In this document: in pieces, positions 12,078 to 24,144 of the stretch | How the letters are laid out: every line of letters starts with the position of its first letter | Numbering within the stretch: position 1 is the first letter of the stretch | DNA from: Datisca glomerata | Lineage: Eukaryota; Streptophyta; Magnoliopsida; Cucurbitales; Datiscaceae | Assembly (NCBI GenBank): GCA_003255025.1 | Contig: QANY01008571.1 | Coordinates: 430,452-494,451 of the forward strand | Reading direction: 5' to 3' | Length of the DNA: 64,000 nt | The notes under the pieces: model-generated | What the model was told of the DNA's origin: nothing | What the model saw: only the letters and a program-made list of their open reading frames with translations | The model's database searches: none | Program-made: the position numbers and the translations under genes

Positions 12078-13987
12078 TTAGCGTGTGAAGCATAGTTGAT
12101 GACTATTGGTTCCATACTCCAGCAAGGAATTTTTGAATTCTAAATCTAAGTATTCACCACCCCGATTTGATCGAAGAGTTTTCAATAATTTATCTAATTG
12201 TTTTTCAGCTTCAGTTTTGAAGTTTTTAAACTTTCCAAAACTTTCAGACTTTCTATGCATTAGGTAAGTATAATCATATCTTGAGTAATCGTCAATAAAA
12301 GTAACGAAATGCTCATACCTATCTCTAGCTTGTATATTGATCAGTCCACAGACATCACTATGCACTAGCTCAAGTGGTTCATTGGCTCTTTGGCCATTTC
12401 CTGTGAAATGTTTCTTAGTCATTTTACCCTCTAGACAGGATTCACAAACAGGAAGAATTCTAACTTTTAGTTCTCTCAAAGCACCATGCTTTGTTAACCT
12501 ATTTAACTTATCTAGATTAATATGTCACAACCTAAGATGTCAAAAATATGTGTTATCATCGTCATGAGAAGCTCTCTGTCGTTTGTTACTTTTAGGTTTT
12601 GCTACTTTAAATAATTCCAAATTATTTAACGCGCGACAGTTGGTTTAAGCATGTATAGTCCGTTTGATACTTTTGCATGACAAATCTTGAATCCATTCTT
12701 AGAAATAATAAACTCATTATTAATTAAAGAGCTTCAAATAATTATTCATGCAAAAGATAAAGCGAAATCAAATTTCTCGAAAATTCAGGAATATAATAAA
12801 ATTATTCAAAACTAAATAATTATTTCTAAAATTAAGAAAGACTGTTCCCAATGCTTTTGCCGACCGAGCGCACCACTCCCAACTCTCATAATGATCTCGC
12901 CATCAGCCAGCACCCTTGGCAAACCAAATATCTGCAAAGAAGAACATACATGGTTAGTGGTTCCCGAATCAAATATCCAAGATGACAAATCTATTCCATT
13001 AAACAAGCTTCAAGAACAAGTAAATCATATTTACCTTTCTTTTCAGCTCGGAAATATACTTGTTACATTTTTTCTTCCAATAACCTTCAACCCACAATGC
13101 AAACATTTTTCATTGGGCTTGTTGTCGTTCTTGTTCTTATTGGCTTTCAGCGATGTCTTGGCTTTCTTCACTTTCTTAGTATTACCTTTGCCTTTACCAT
13201 TGATCTTCTTCCTCTTGTTACTTTTAACGACAGTGGAGGAAGGCTTTTGCTCGGCAACATTTACCTCGTCCTTTTTCATCATACTCTTATTGAATGACTC
13301 AAAAATATACAGTTCATTCAACAATTGGGACATGTTGAATTGCAACTTGGTCATAACATAATTGGTGGTGAATGCGTAAAACGCAAGTGTGAACGATTCA
13401 AGTATAATGCTGACTTGAGTTCGTTCTTCAATGACCGCCCCATGTACTTCTGCCTCATGCATTATGTTGATCATGTTCAAAATATGTTTACGCACAAAAG
13501 TACATTTTCATCATCTTGGTCCTCATGTAGCTCATAGTACCCTTATGATGACTTTGATCGGACTGTTGCTTAAACATCACTTGTAGATATTCCATAATCG
13601 CATAGGTAGTCTTCATGCTCTCATGCTTGATTCTTAAAATATCATTCATACTCATAAGCATGTAGCACTCGTTTTGTTGTTGGATTGAATCCAAGCATCA
13701 AAGTTATCCCTAACATTCTTAGGGGTATTGGCAGCGGGATCCTCTTGACATTCTTCTATAAGAAAAAAATTGTGGTTCTCTCAAATTAACATCAAGTTTA
13801 AATTTGATTCCCATCTTATGAAATTATCAACATTCAATTTCTCAAGTGCAAATAAAGTAGTAATAGGGTTGCCTATAGTAGACATAACAATAATTGAAAA
13901 ATAAAACATACATAATTCAATATAATTGAAATAAATATACAGAATTTGGAAAGTAAACGTGATGCGTAAATGCAACATATTAAACAC
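12078..13987 (-). pseudogene. copia remnant: gag, protease and integrase fragments
   Basis: Read from right to left: Gag N-terminus (13987-13781, LEKLNVDNFIRWESNL-like), Gag middle (13694-13043, with a damaged KCLHCG zinc knuckle), aspartic protease (13006-12812, SWIFDSGTTNHVC), integrase zinc domain and catalytic core (12600-12078, CESCLEGK, HSDVCG, FIDDYSRY). The second integrase motif reads RSNRGGEY, so the catalytic Asp is Asn. The homology stops near 12078 and RT and RNase H are absent. No flanking LTR pair was recognised, so this is a truncated, multiply frameshifted fragment. Confidence 0.85.
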
Positions 13988-15490
13988 ATAAACTTATAAT
14001 TTACTAATCCACTATAAGACAACCTAACAATTAATGTGCCGCCTTAGAGTCGGTCAGATTAATCTTAGATTTTTATGAGATATTCTCATCCTTATTAATT
14101 AAAACTTAAAATATCTCATATTTTTTTTAAATAAAGTATCGCTTATTCGGTCAAGTCACAATTATCCACATGAAAACTTAATTGTGACTTTGTGAGTGTA
14201 ACTCATTATTTCAAATTCCATGACTTGATTTAGAATATACAGCCTTAGAGTTGGTCAAAACTAAACTACATTACTTAGTCATATTTTCTTAAGAAGTCCA
14301 ACCTTGGTATTGATATAGCTCGAAACCTTCCATATGGGGATGAAAACAAAGTCATCTTGAGGCCCTCACTGTACCTCGCGATAATTACATTCATCCAACT
14401 TTAATAAAACTTTTTTACTAAAGTTAGTTATCATAAATGTTACAATAGCCTATAGAGTGGTGTGATTACCAAGTTTTAACTAATTAAAACCTAACAGTTT
14501 ACATGCAATTGATTTCTCAACAATTCATATAATTATATTAGGACAATCTTAATAAATCATAATTCTACTGATGAGATGCATGATTAAATAAAACTGTATG
14601 GGGTTTCATGTATTGTATGTGATCGACTAATGTATGTTTATGTTATCAATCATATCAATAAACATTTATTTAATAACTAATAAAATAATAATGGACCGAG
14701 TGACTATTGAGTATTTCTAAATTACAACCGTTGAAATAAAGAAATAAAATTACAAAGAGAAATTCAAGATTATATAAAATATATATCTCATTCTCCACCC
14801 GATGTCTATGTTCATAATCTTCAAGCTTCGAACAAAACCATTTTCATTAGGAAAATGTATTTTTCTTAATTAAAAAATAACTCTGTAATTATCTCTTAAA
14901 ATTATTGAATTTGATTTGGTCAAAAAATAATTTATTGACTTGATCAAACTTAGGTCAAACCCAATCAATTAATTAATGTTTAATTTTCATAAAATTAATA
15001 ATTAATAATTAATTTTAAAATTACATTAATTCAAAATTTAAAAGACAAAAGATAGAGTTAGAGTTTTCATAAAATTCTGCAATGATAGTGTAAGTTGGTA
15101 TCAGGATTTTTGTGAAATTTCCCTAACTGTGACAACAGTTGCCATCGAGACATGACTCTCCCATCGACGGTCGTTGCCGTCAATCACGGCGCCAATTTTC
15201 CGGCAAACTCGCCACCAGAGCCAATTTTTTCAACGACGCCAACACCAGAATTTACCTAGGAATTCCTACTTTTGCCTTTTCCTCCTCATTCATCTTGTGC
15301 ATTCTTCATCTTCTCGTGATCGGAATAATTACAATACAATATTTAAAATAAAATTACAAAAATTTCTACACCCAAAAACGGCTTACACAACATTTAAGGA
15401 AAAATTACAGAACAAAGTCTAACCTAATAATCACCATACAATTAACGATTCATCATTAACCATACATTCAAACAACAAACCATCCATTCA
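13988..15490. other. AT-rich region, probably degraded retroelement leader
   Basis: No gene was seen. Near-repeated phrases (GCCTTAGAGTCGGTCA at 14042 and GCCTTAGAGTTGGTCA at 14243) recur about 200 bases apart. The position upstream of the minus-strand gag suggests old leader or LTR sequence, but this is unproven. Confidence 0.35.
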
Positions 15491-15498
15491 TTCGTATA

Positions 15499-16613
15499 TA
15501 GGGGTGTGCACGATTCAGTTAGGTCGGTTAGTATTGTATTTTTGTAATCGAACCGAATTCATCGGTTATCTAAATTACAGAACTGAATCGAACTGATGTA
15601 ACCATTAGAACCAAACTGAATGTAACCAAAGTAATCGGTTCGGTTTGTTTACTTTTAATCGGTTCAGCTCAACAAACAGCTAAACACATCGATTCAGTAC
15701 TGGAATACAAGAGAGAGGTACATGCCAACAATCAAGTTGAAGTATATTTTCCCAGCAAAACAGATTAATACAAGCGTTTTAACAAGCAACTAAACATATT
15801 AATTGAGTACATGCATTTTGACTTCATCTGCAAAGATATTTTCATAGTATCCTAATAATATTAGATTGATTCAGTAGATGGATACAAGATACATAGAGGT
15901 ATAAGATCAAAGAGACAGAGAGAGGTAACAGATCGTAAGCCTAAAAAAATCTGAAGTAAATATTTCTAAGCTTAACAGATCGAAACAACGAAACAAAATT
16001 TCTGGTCTTTTTTTACCTTAATAGAGAAAGAGATAGAGAGGTACAAGCTCGAGTTCGAGTTGAGAGAGTGGTAGAGAGAGTAGCTTCGATTCGATGAGGG
16101 AAGCTTCGATGGCATGTAATCAACAATGAGGAAAGCTTTGATGGTCTGTAATCGACGATGAGGGAAGCTTCGATGGTCTGTAATCAACAGTGATGGAAGC
16201 TTCAATGGCCTGTAATGGACGAGGGAAACGATGGTCTATAATGGATGAGGGGGACGATGGCGATTACTAATTGCAAAGAGAGAGAGAGAGAGAGAGAGAG
16301 AGGAGATAGCAGGAAGCAGCAAAGAGAGAGAGAGAAATGAGAGCGTAAGGAGCGGCGGTACTTGTGAGAGATCGAGAACCTTAGGGTTTTTTTCAATTGG
16401 GCTTTAATTTTAGTAATAATTAATAATATAAAAAATATATATAATATAGGTATAATTGTTTCGAACCGATTACACAACTATTGAAATTCATAACCGAAAC
16501 AAAAATGCGGTTCTTTTTAGTAACCAAACCGATTACATTTTGAAGAGAAAAAGAACCGACCGAACCGATTCGGTTCGGTTCGGTTTGGTTCAAAAAAAAT
16601 GTGCACGCCCCTA
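15499..16613. mobile_element. hAT-like non-autonomous element with 8-bp TSD
   Basis: The ends TAGGGGTGTGCAC (15499) and GTGCACGCCCCTA (to 16613) are inverted repeats. They are flanked by 8-bp duplications TTCGTATA (15491-15498) and TTCATATA (16614-16621), 7 of 8 matching. Sub-terminal regions on both sides are full of CGGTTCGGTT/AACCGAACCG words, as in many plant hAT MITEs. The middle holds four GATGAGGGAAGCTTCGATGG-like units near 16095-16220 and an (AG)n tract at 16277-16302. No transposase is present. Confidence 0.85.
16095..16312. repeat. AAGCTTCGATGG repeats and (AG)n microsatellite
   Basis: Several units of about 36-38 bases contain GGAAGCTTCGATGGTCTGTAAT. They are followed by an uninterrupted AG microsatellite at 16277-16302. 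All lie inside the hAT-like element. Confidence 0.8.
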
Positions 16614-16621
16614 TTCATATA

Positions 16622-18031
16622 TATCAAAATATATTATGAAAAAATGCAAGAACACCTACACAATATTTAATATATGAATATATCATGACCGTTCTGATAT
16701 CAATTGTTAGAAACGCGGCACTCGTGTTACGGAAGTGTGGGGCTTTTAAAATTTTATTAAAAATGAATATTTTTTCAAAAGAAAATAAACGCGACGCGAC
16801 GCAACGGTTTCCATAATGAAACTCTTAATGAAAACTTTTTTCAATCAGATCCATTATATATTTACATATTAAATCAAAGACATACATAAATAGAAATCAT
16901 ATACCTCTTATATTTTATATTAAGCGTCCGCAAATCAACGGTTACTGCATTCCCACGAACACACTAGGATGTGTGTGGGCATGTAAAATAATTCAAAGGT
17001 ATTTTTTTCTGTCTCTAGATGTACTCAACACATGAGATCTAGAGATTTACTGAGTTTTTTTATTCTTTCAGAGTTTTTCATTAACTTTTAATCACAGAGA
17101 GAGTTTTCACCCTGATTGTGTACTGAACACTTTGACCATTCTCAACTGATCCAACCAATCTTGAGGTCATCAGAATAATATCTAGGCTCATCATATTTTT
17201 AGAGATAAACCAAAAATAATATTTAATTTTAAAATTACCATTATAGTGTAACCCACTACAATTTGTGCTAAATTGTAGTGCCATAAGGCACTGTGTGTCA
17301 CGACACTACAGTATTGCACACCCACTATTATAATTCCATGTGGTGAATTTTATGAAGATTAGGTTTTTATTCTAGGGATACTTTAGAAGCGTGGGCTAGT
17401 AGTTAAATTGGGGGTGTCATTTAGGATCTTGTATATGTTCAATTCTTACAAGCCACAGAGAGTAGGCGGGTGAATTCTCAAGCACTTAACTTTCATGGCA
17501 GGAGATGAAAATCTTCCGTTATAGATGAGGTTGTGATTGGGAGATCTTGAGCTTATAACAGATTATTATGTAAAGGCATTTCAGCATAGCCGTGCACTGA
17601 TAAGTATTTCTCAGTAATGGAATGCTGCACGTGAACTTTGAAGCATTGTATGAGACTTGTTTCTTTAGAGGATCAAATCCTACTCCTACTAACATGTTCC
17701 CAGTAAATCCAGGTCTAGAAAAAATCAAACAAAAAATCCATGTGAAAGATTATGATGTAATATTGGTTATCAGTCTTTGGAAAAGCATTCCAAGAACCAG
17801 AACACCATTTAGGTCAACATGTTTTATTTCGACAGCAGCCTGAACAATTCTATCGTGTTGCATAGAGTTGTGTGCAAAGTAGGCTAATAAACGATCAAAC
17901 AGTCTTCTGTAGCCTTGCTTCCGCTGCCTCTGTTTGATGGAACCTTCTGTTATTCAGCGGTCAAAGACCACGCAATAATTTATGCACTTCTTCACTTTCT
18001 TTTCATTGATTTTTTTCTTTCATTCAGCATC
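16622..18031. other. Spacer with a possible old copia primer site/LTR edge
   Basis: At 16690-16712 the plus strand reads GTTCTGATATCAATTGTTAG, close to the reverse complement of a plant copia primer site followed by an LTR end. It could be the 5' LTR side of the minus-strand copia remnant at 12.1-14.0 kb. The matching left LTR was not found. No gene was recognised up to 18031. Confidence 0.35.
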
Positions 18032-18036
18032 CTCTG

Positions 18037-18728
18037 TGAACAAAAATAATTTTCGGTATTCAGCTACATCAACGGAGAAGAAAAATAATTAAAGCAAATG
18101 CCACGGAAGTATTACGGGAATAGTTGAATTTGCCATGTTGGCAGATCTGAAGAAACTGATTTGGAGCTACTCGCCTAACCAAGGTAGCTGAAATATAAAA
18201 GTCACATAGGAAGATAGAGCGAGAACCGTAGGATCAACTAGGCGGTTATGAAGAACAGATCAATTAGATGAAAATACATGGATTGCCGACATAACAATCC
18301 AAACAAAGTTAATCAAGACCATTGGAATGATCAGACGGTCAAGATTTACTAAGTTGTTAATGTTGATCAGCTAGATCTCAGGGAATATTCTGTTGATCTT
18401 ATTTTTAGACAGAATTAGATAAGCTATATCAGATTCTATGTAACGGGTTAAAAGTCTATAAATAAAGGCAAGATGTAACTCCAAACACAACACAACCCTC
18501 AACACCCTTAAGAAACAAGCTGACTATACAGCTTGCATTAGCCCTCTAAACCATTTCACCCATAATGAAATACAATCAAAATCTCATCATGATTTTTTTT
18601 TCCCTTTAAGGTATTTTCACGGTGTCTTTATTCTCTCATTCTCTCTCTTAATTATTATCTATATTTTCAAATTAGGATGTAGAGAATTCACGATCAATTC
18701 TCAAAGACCATGAATTTTTTCCTTTACA
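18037..18728 (+). repeat. 5' LTR of LARD-like element
   Basis: This LTR is 692 bp. It matches the 3' LTR throughout except for about 200 bp, corresponding to roughly 24320-24528, that are missing here. It contains a probable TATA box (CTATAAATAAAGG near 18458) and the ACTCCAAACACAACACAACCCTC leader motif shared with the 3' LTR. Confidence 0.9.
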
Positions 18729-18730
18729 TT

Positions 18731-18748
18731 TGGTGCTTTCATTGAGAG
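18731..18748 (+). other. Primer binding site of LARD-like element
   Basis: TGGTGCTTTCATTGAGAG begins two bases after the LTR end. It is the same as in copy 1 at the window start. It differs from the initiator-Met site used by the copia elements here, consistent with a gypsy-type lineage. Confidence 0.8.
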
Positions 18749-18929
18749 ATGAGAAAAAAATCAATAAATCCCTCCCTTAATTGCTCAAAACCAAATGAAA
18801 CGCACTTCCAACGACGGAAGCAGAAGAAAAAATGGATGCGAAAGTAGTGACAAAAATGACTACGGAATCGAAAACAGAGCGAAGAACGGACGGGAAGCGA
18901 CAAAAGAAATGATTAACGAGAGTCAAAAT

Positions 18930-19400
18930 GTGAGAACAAAAATCGAAGCGTAAGAGCAGGCCCCTAGCGAGAACAGAAATCGAAGCGTCAGAGTAAACCT
19001 CCTAGCGAGGACAGAAGTCGAAGCGTCAGAGATAGACCCATTAGCGAGAACAGAAACTGAAGCTCCAGATCAGACTCTTAGCAAGAATGGGAAAAGGAGT
19101 ACTAGATCAGGCTCTTAGCGAATGAGGAAAATAGCGCCAAATTAGGCTCTTAGCGAGAATGGAAATTAGAGTGCCAGATCAGACTCTTAGGGAGAATGGG
19201 AAAAGGAGCGCCAAATCAGGCTCTTAGTGAGAATGGGAAAAGGAGCGTCAGATCAGGCACTTAGCGAGAATGTGAATTAGATCTCCAGATCAGACTCTTA
19301 ACGAGAATGGGAAAACAAGTGCAAGATCAGGCTCTTAGCAAGAATGGGAAAAGGAAAGCCAAATCAGGCTCTTAGCGAGAATGGGAATTAGAGTGCTAGA
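18930..19400 (+). repeat. Tandem repeat: CAGGCTCTTAGCGAGAATGGG units
   Basis: About ten diverged units of roughly 40-45 bases are each built on AGATCAGGCTCTTAGCGAGA followed by ATGGGAAAAGGAGCGCC. They are the first of several repeat families inside the element. Copy 1 at the window start has related AACGGGAA..AGTCCTGAG units. Confidence 0.85.
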
Positions 19401-19839
19401 TTAGAGCGAAGAACGCACCAAATGAAACGTGCTTCCAACAACGGAAGCAGAAGAAGAAACGGATGCGAAAGTAGTAACGAAAATGACTACGAAACTGAAA
19501 ATAGAGCGAAGAATGGTAAATTCACTCATTCGTATTCGACTTGATTTATCTATTTTGTACAATTGTTATTTAAAAAATATTATTAACACAATTCATGGAA
19601 CTGAATTATGTAAATTCAACAACCACCACGAGCGGCCCATGAAACCCACAAACTGTCACCTGCGAACTACCAGACGATTGAAGCTCCGCCTACGATGGCT
19701 AGGCTAAGAACAACCAAAGCATACAAATATAAAAAAAGAGTGGAAGGAGATCAAAAAAGAAATCCATTTGAAATGAAGGATGAGTTAAAAAAAAGCGAAT
19801 AAGAAAAGAAGAGATTAGAAAGTTCATATCACAAAAGCC

Positions 19840-20240
19840 ATAGAGATCACAACAGAAAAGCTCAAAAAGTTGAGCAGAAAAGCTCAAAAATCTCAGCCCA
19901 GAAGAGCTTGAAAAAAGTTCATATCAGAAAAGCCATAGAGCTTAAACTAGAAAAGTTGAAGTCAGAGCTTCAGCATAGAAAAACTAAAGTCAGAGCTTCA
20001 GAATAGAAAATTTGAAGTTAAAGCTTCAGAACAGAAAAGTTGAAGTCAGAGTTTCAGAACATAAAGTGGAAGTCAGAAAGTCAAAACAGAGAAGCTTCAG
20101 CTCTTCAGAATAAGAAAAAGCTAAAACTTCAAGGGTATCAGAATTTTAGAATAGAAATTTGAAAGAATTTCAGAATAGAAATTCATTAGAAAAAAATTGT
20201 TAAGGAAAGAATTTCAGAGCAGAAATTATAGGGAAAAGAA
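19840..20240 (+). repeat. Purine-rich repeats: CAGAGCTTCAGAACAGAAAAG units
   Basis: Short imperfect units of about 27-30 bases (GAAGTCAGAGCTTCAGAA plus TAGAAAA) run through this stretch. This is the part most similar to bases 1-200 of the window, on the opposite strand. Confidence 0.8.
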
Positions 20241-20579
20241 GAGCAAAAAAGATCACATTCACTTTACTCAAGAAAGATGCCACTTCAGAACAAGATAGCT
20301 GTCACTTCAGAATGGGAAAGTTGCCACTTCATTACAGAACGGAAGAGCAAAAAAGACAACTATTGAAATTTTTAGAACGGAAGGCTGCGACTTGATAGCC
20401 CTTCAAATGTATTTTATGAGGAAAATAAAAGATTCACAAACAATGAGAATGGAAACGTCCTGACAACGGGAACGGAAATGTCTTAACAATAGAAGCGACA
20501 TCGGGAGCGGAAATGGAAACTAAAAAAAAGCTGGAAGAAAAATTACAAGGAGAGTCATATAATTATAAATATACAGGAG

Positions 20580-21345
20580 TTTGCTTCATGGAGAAGTTTA
20601 TGAAATTCAAGTTGAGCTCCAGATCAAAAGTATGCTAGTCTTCGTACAAGAAAGTAAACTTAATTATGTGTTTCAATTTAATTTTTTAAGCAGACTTACG
20701 TAGCAACTAATATATCATTAGAAAAATATGGATATATACTTCTTGAAGAATTTTGCAAAACTCAATTTGAAGCTTTCAAGAAAAAGTTATGACAATTTGT
20801 GTGAAGGTTGTTCGAGAAAGCAGAATATACAGAATGATCAATTTCAGAAATTAAACAGTATTTGCTAGAAGCCAACTACACGGTGAATCTTACATCATCG
20901 AAAAGATACAAAACTCTACTTATTGGAGAATTTTACGGAATTCAATTTGTAGATTTTGATCAAAAGTCACGGTAATTTTTTATATCGCTCAGAAAAGAAA
21001 GGCTATTCACGTCTTTCAAATTGAATATTTAGGTTGCTTCATTTTAGACAATATTATATGACAAACTATATATTGTTGAAAAAATACGGATGTCTACTGC
21101 TTGAAGAATTTTACAGAACTTGATTCAGAGCTTCCGAACAAAAGTTATAATAATGAAGGTTGTTCAGGAAAGCTGATAATGCGAAACGGTCAAATTCGTT
21201 AATTAAACTATACCGACTGGGAGCCAAATACATGAAGAATTATATATCATCAGAAGCATATGAAAATCAACTTCTTGAAGAATTTCATGGAATTCAATTT
21301 GGAACTTTCGATCAAAACTTATGTGATGATAACGTGCAAATACTT
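20580..21345 (+). repeat. About 175-bp tandem repeat in LARD-like element
   Basis: A motif like GAATTTTACGGAATTCAATT followed by TGGAGCTTTCGATCAAAAGTTATG recurs near 20594, 20750, 20930, 21107 and 21280. Spacing is about 155-180 bases. The units are diverged (roughly 60-70% alike by eye). The period is close to nucleosome length, as in many plant satellites. Confidence 0.8.
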
Positions 21346-21429
21346 TGCGTCAACTTTCTCACTTCTTTAACAACAATGGAAATTGGGGCGTGATCCCTTG
21401 GGAGCAGGCAGTTCGTAAGTCCTACTCTC

Positions 21430-21715
21430 AGAAAGAACTAAGGGCGTGAGTCCTTAGGAGGGACAGTTCATAAGTCCTACTCTCTAAAGGAACTAAGGGC
21501 GTGAGTCCTTGGGAAGGGCAGTTCATAAGTCATACTCTCAGAAGGAACTAAGGGCGTGAGTCATTGGGAGGGGCAGTTCATAAGTCCTATTTTTAGATGG
21601 AACTAAGGGCGTAAGTCCTTAGGAGGGGCAATTCATAATCCCTACTCTCAGAAGGAACGAATAGCATAAGTTTTTGGGAAGAGCATTTCATAAGTCATAC
21701 TCTCAGAAGGAAATC
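21430..21715 (+). repeat. 55-bp tandem repeat: GGAACTAAGGGCGTGAGTCC
   Basis: Units begin near 21435, 21490, 21545, 21600 and 21655, exactly 55 bases apart. Each reads GGAACTAAGGGCGTGAGTCC, then TTGGGAGGGGCAGTTCATAA and GTCCTACTCTCA. A related motif (GGAGCCTAAGTCCTTGGGA) recurs at 21740, 21820, 21893 and 22757. Confidence 0.9.
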
Positions 21716-21949
21716 AAAACGGGCTCATGCTTCCACTAAAGGAGCCTAAGTCCTTGGGACCGTCTATGTACACTATTCTTAGAATAAAATTGAAATGGGG
21801 CAATGGTTCCACTGAAGGAGCCTAAGTACTTGGGAGCGTCTGCGTACGCAGTTTTTAGAAGAAAATTGAAACAGGGCCATGGTTCCACAAAAGGAGACTA
21901 AGTCCTTAGGAGCGTCTACATACGCCGTTCTCAGAATGGGAAATTCTGA

Positions 21950-22700
21950 AAGAACGGAAAAAGAAACATCTTCAGAACGGGAAAGTCTGGAAAACGAGAA
22001 TAGAATTGTCATCAGAACAAAAAAGAAAAGAAGTTGAGAAAATAACTTCTGAATTTAAAAAAAATTAAGGAAAAAACTTCAAAGCATAAAAGAAAAGAAA
22101 TTAACAAAAAACTTCAGAACAGAAAAGAAGTTGAGGAAAAACTTCAGAAAAGAAAAGTTGTTGAGGAAATAACTTCAGAGCAGAAAAGAAAAGTAGTTGA
22201 GGGAAGAACTTCAGAGTAGAAAAGAAAAGAAGATGAGAAAAAACTTCAGAAAAGAAAAGAAGTTGAGGAAAAACTTCAGAATAGAAAAGTAGTTGAGGAA
22301 AGAACTTCAAAGCTGAGAAAAGAAAGGCTGAGCTGAGCAATGAAAAGCCGAGAAAAGAAAGGCTGAGCTGAGCAAAGAAAAATCGAGAAAAGAAAAGCTG
22401 AAAAAAGAAAAGATGAGTTGAGTAAAGAAAAGCCGACAAAAGAAAAGATGAGAAAAGAAAGGCTGAGATGAGCAAAGAAAAGCCGAGAAAAGAAAAGTCC
22501 AGTAAAGAGAAACGGAGTAAAGAAAAGTCAAGTAAAGGAAGGTCACGGCTTCAACGTTTTAGAACCGGAAGGCCATGAGTAAAGGAAAAAAGAAGCGAGT
22601 AAAGGAAAGAAAAAGTTAAGAGCGGAAAAAGGAAACCGAAAAGGAGAAATGGAGAAATAGAAAATAAAAAAATGCAAAGCAGAGGAAAAGAAAGGAAACA
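21950..22700 (+). repeat. AGAAAAGAAAAG-type purine-rich repeat tract
   Basis: Imperfect repeats of AACTTCAGAACAGAAAAGAA and of GCTGAGCTGAGCAAAGAAAA make the plus strand almost purely A and G for about 700 bases. Minus-strand open frames rich in Phe, Leu and Ser here are by-products of the composition. Confidence 0.85.
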
Positions 22701-23639
22701 GGAAAAACTCTATCGGTGAACTGTTAGTAAATCAAAATGGGGCCATGGTTCCACGGAAGGAGCCTAAGTCCTTGGGAATGTCTACGGATGCTGTTCTCAG
22801 AAGAAAATAAAAATGAGGCAATGATTTTTTATTTTAACTTAAATCCCCCTCTCAAAAGAAAATGACAGTTCGTAACTTTTTCTCTTAGAATGAAGACGGT
22901 GCCATGGTTCTTTATTTGAACTTAAGTCCTTGAGGAAGCATGTATATCATAAAAAAAATTCAAGTATTATCCTCAGGAACAGATTTCACAAAAGAACATA
23001 GTTATTCTCAATAGAGCTGGGAGCCAAAAGTTTCCTAAGTATTTAAGAACGGATTTTGTTGAAAGCTTGAAGTCAACACAGTACCAGATTTTGATCTCCA
23101 AATTTTGCTAAGCCTTTGAATGAAGTACAACAAAAGGGAGTTCAGTAAAAGAAAAATTGCACAAACAGAGTAATTCATGTTGATCGAAGCAAAAGTAAAA
23201 AGGGAAAATACGTAACAAGAGAAAAAAAGAAAACAAGGAAACATTAGAAACTCTACCAACAAATGCGGAACATCAAACTCAAACTCATGCGATGCAATTA
23301 TGAAATGGTATACTCGCTCCTTACTCAACTTAATAAATTACTATGTTATTATTTTTGTACAACATTCTTGTCACAGATCTTAACGTATGAAAGAAGGAAA
23401 ATGAAAAATGAAGAAATGGTAGAAACTCTACCAATGAGTCCATCGTGAAAGGAATAAAAAAACGTAACAGCAAATGAAGAAGAAGTAATCATGATCGACA
23501 ACAAACTGATAAACAAAATTGCTCGAGAACTGTAAAGCATTTGTGAACGGGAACAGAAATATGTAATGGCAGAAAGAAAATGAGAAACCACCACTGACAA
23601 CGGACAACTAAAAAACAAAAAAAAAAATGAAAAGTTGAG

Positions 23640-23900
23640 AAATCCATAACAGCTGCAAGAGTTGAGCCCAGACCAGAAGACAGAGCTGAGCCCAGACCAG
23701 AAGGCTTAAAAGTAAAATATTCAAAAGTTGAACCCAGATCATAAGGCAAAGCTGAGCTCAGTTCAGAAAGCTCAAAAGTAAAAGCTTCAAAAGCTGAACC
23801 CAGACCAAAAGGTAGAGCTGAGCCCAAACTAGAAGGTAGAGGAGAGCTCGGACAACTCAGAAGTTCATGACGTGAAAGTTTTAGGAGCTGAACTCAGACT
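23640..23900 (+). repeat. Tandem repeat: GAGCTGAGCCCAGACCAGAAGG
   Basis: About seven imperfect units of 25-45 bases carry the core GCTGAGCCCAGACCAGAAGGC. They are the last obvious repeat family before the 3' LTR. Confidence 0.8.
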
Positions 23901-24144
23901 AGAAAGTTCAAACCCGAACGCCAAGAGCTTTGGCATTTCAGAAAAGAAAAAGTTATAACATCAAAATTAAGGAAAGAACTTCAGAGTAGAAATTCTTATC
24001 CAAAGATTATTACTTCACTTCAAGTCAGAGAAGTAATATATATAGACATCTATAAGGTCCCAATAAATCTAGTGTTAAAGATCGATGAATCAAATCATTT
24101 ACACCTGAATGAAGAGAGACTTCATCAAGTGTAATGGGGACAAA

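Noticed and set aside
22101..22546. Phe/Leu/Ser-rich open frames on the minus strand
   Set aside because: They arise from AGAAAAGAAAAG-type repeats in the retroelement interior; no domain, no start context, and overlapping frames look alike.
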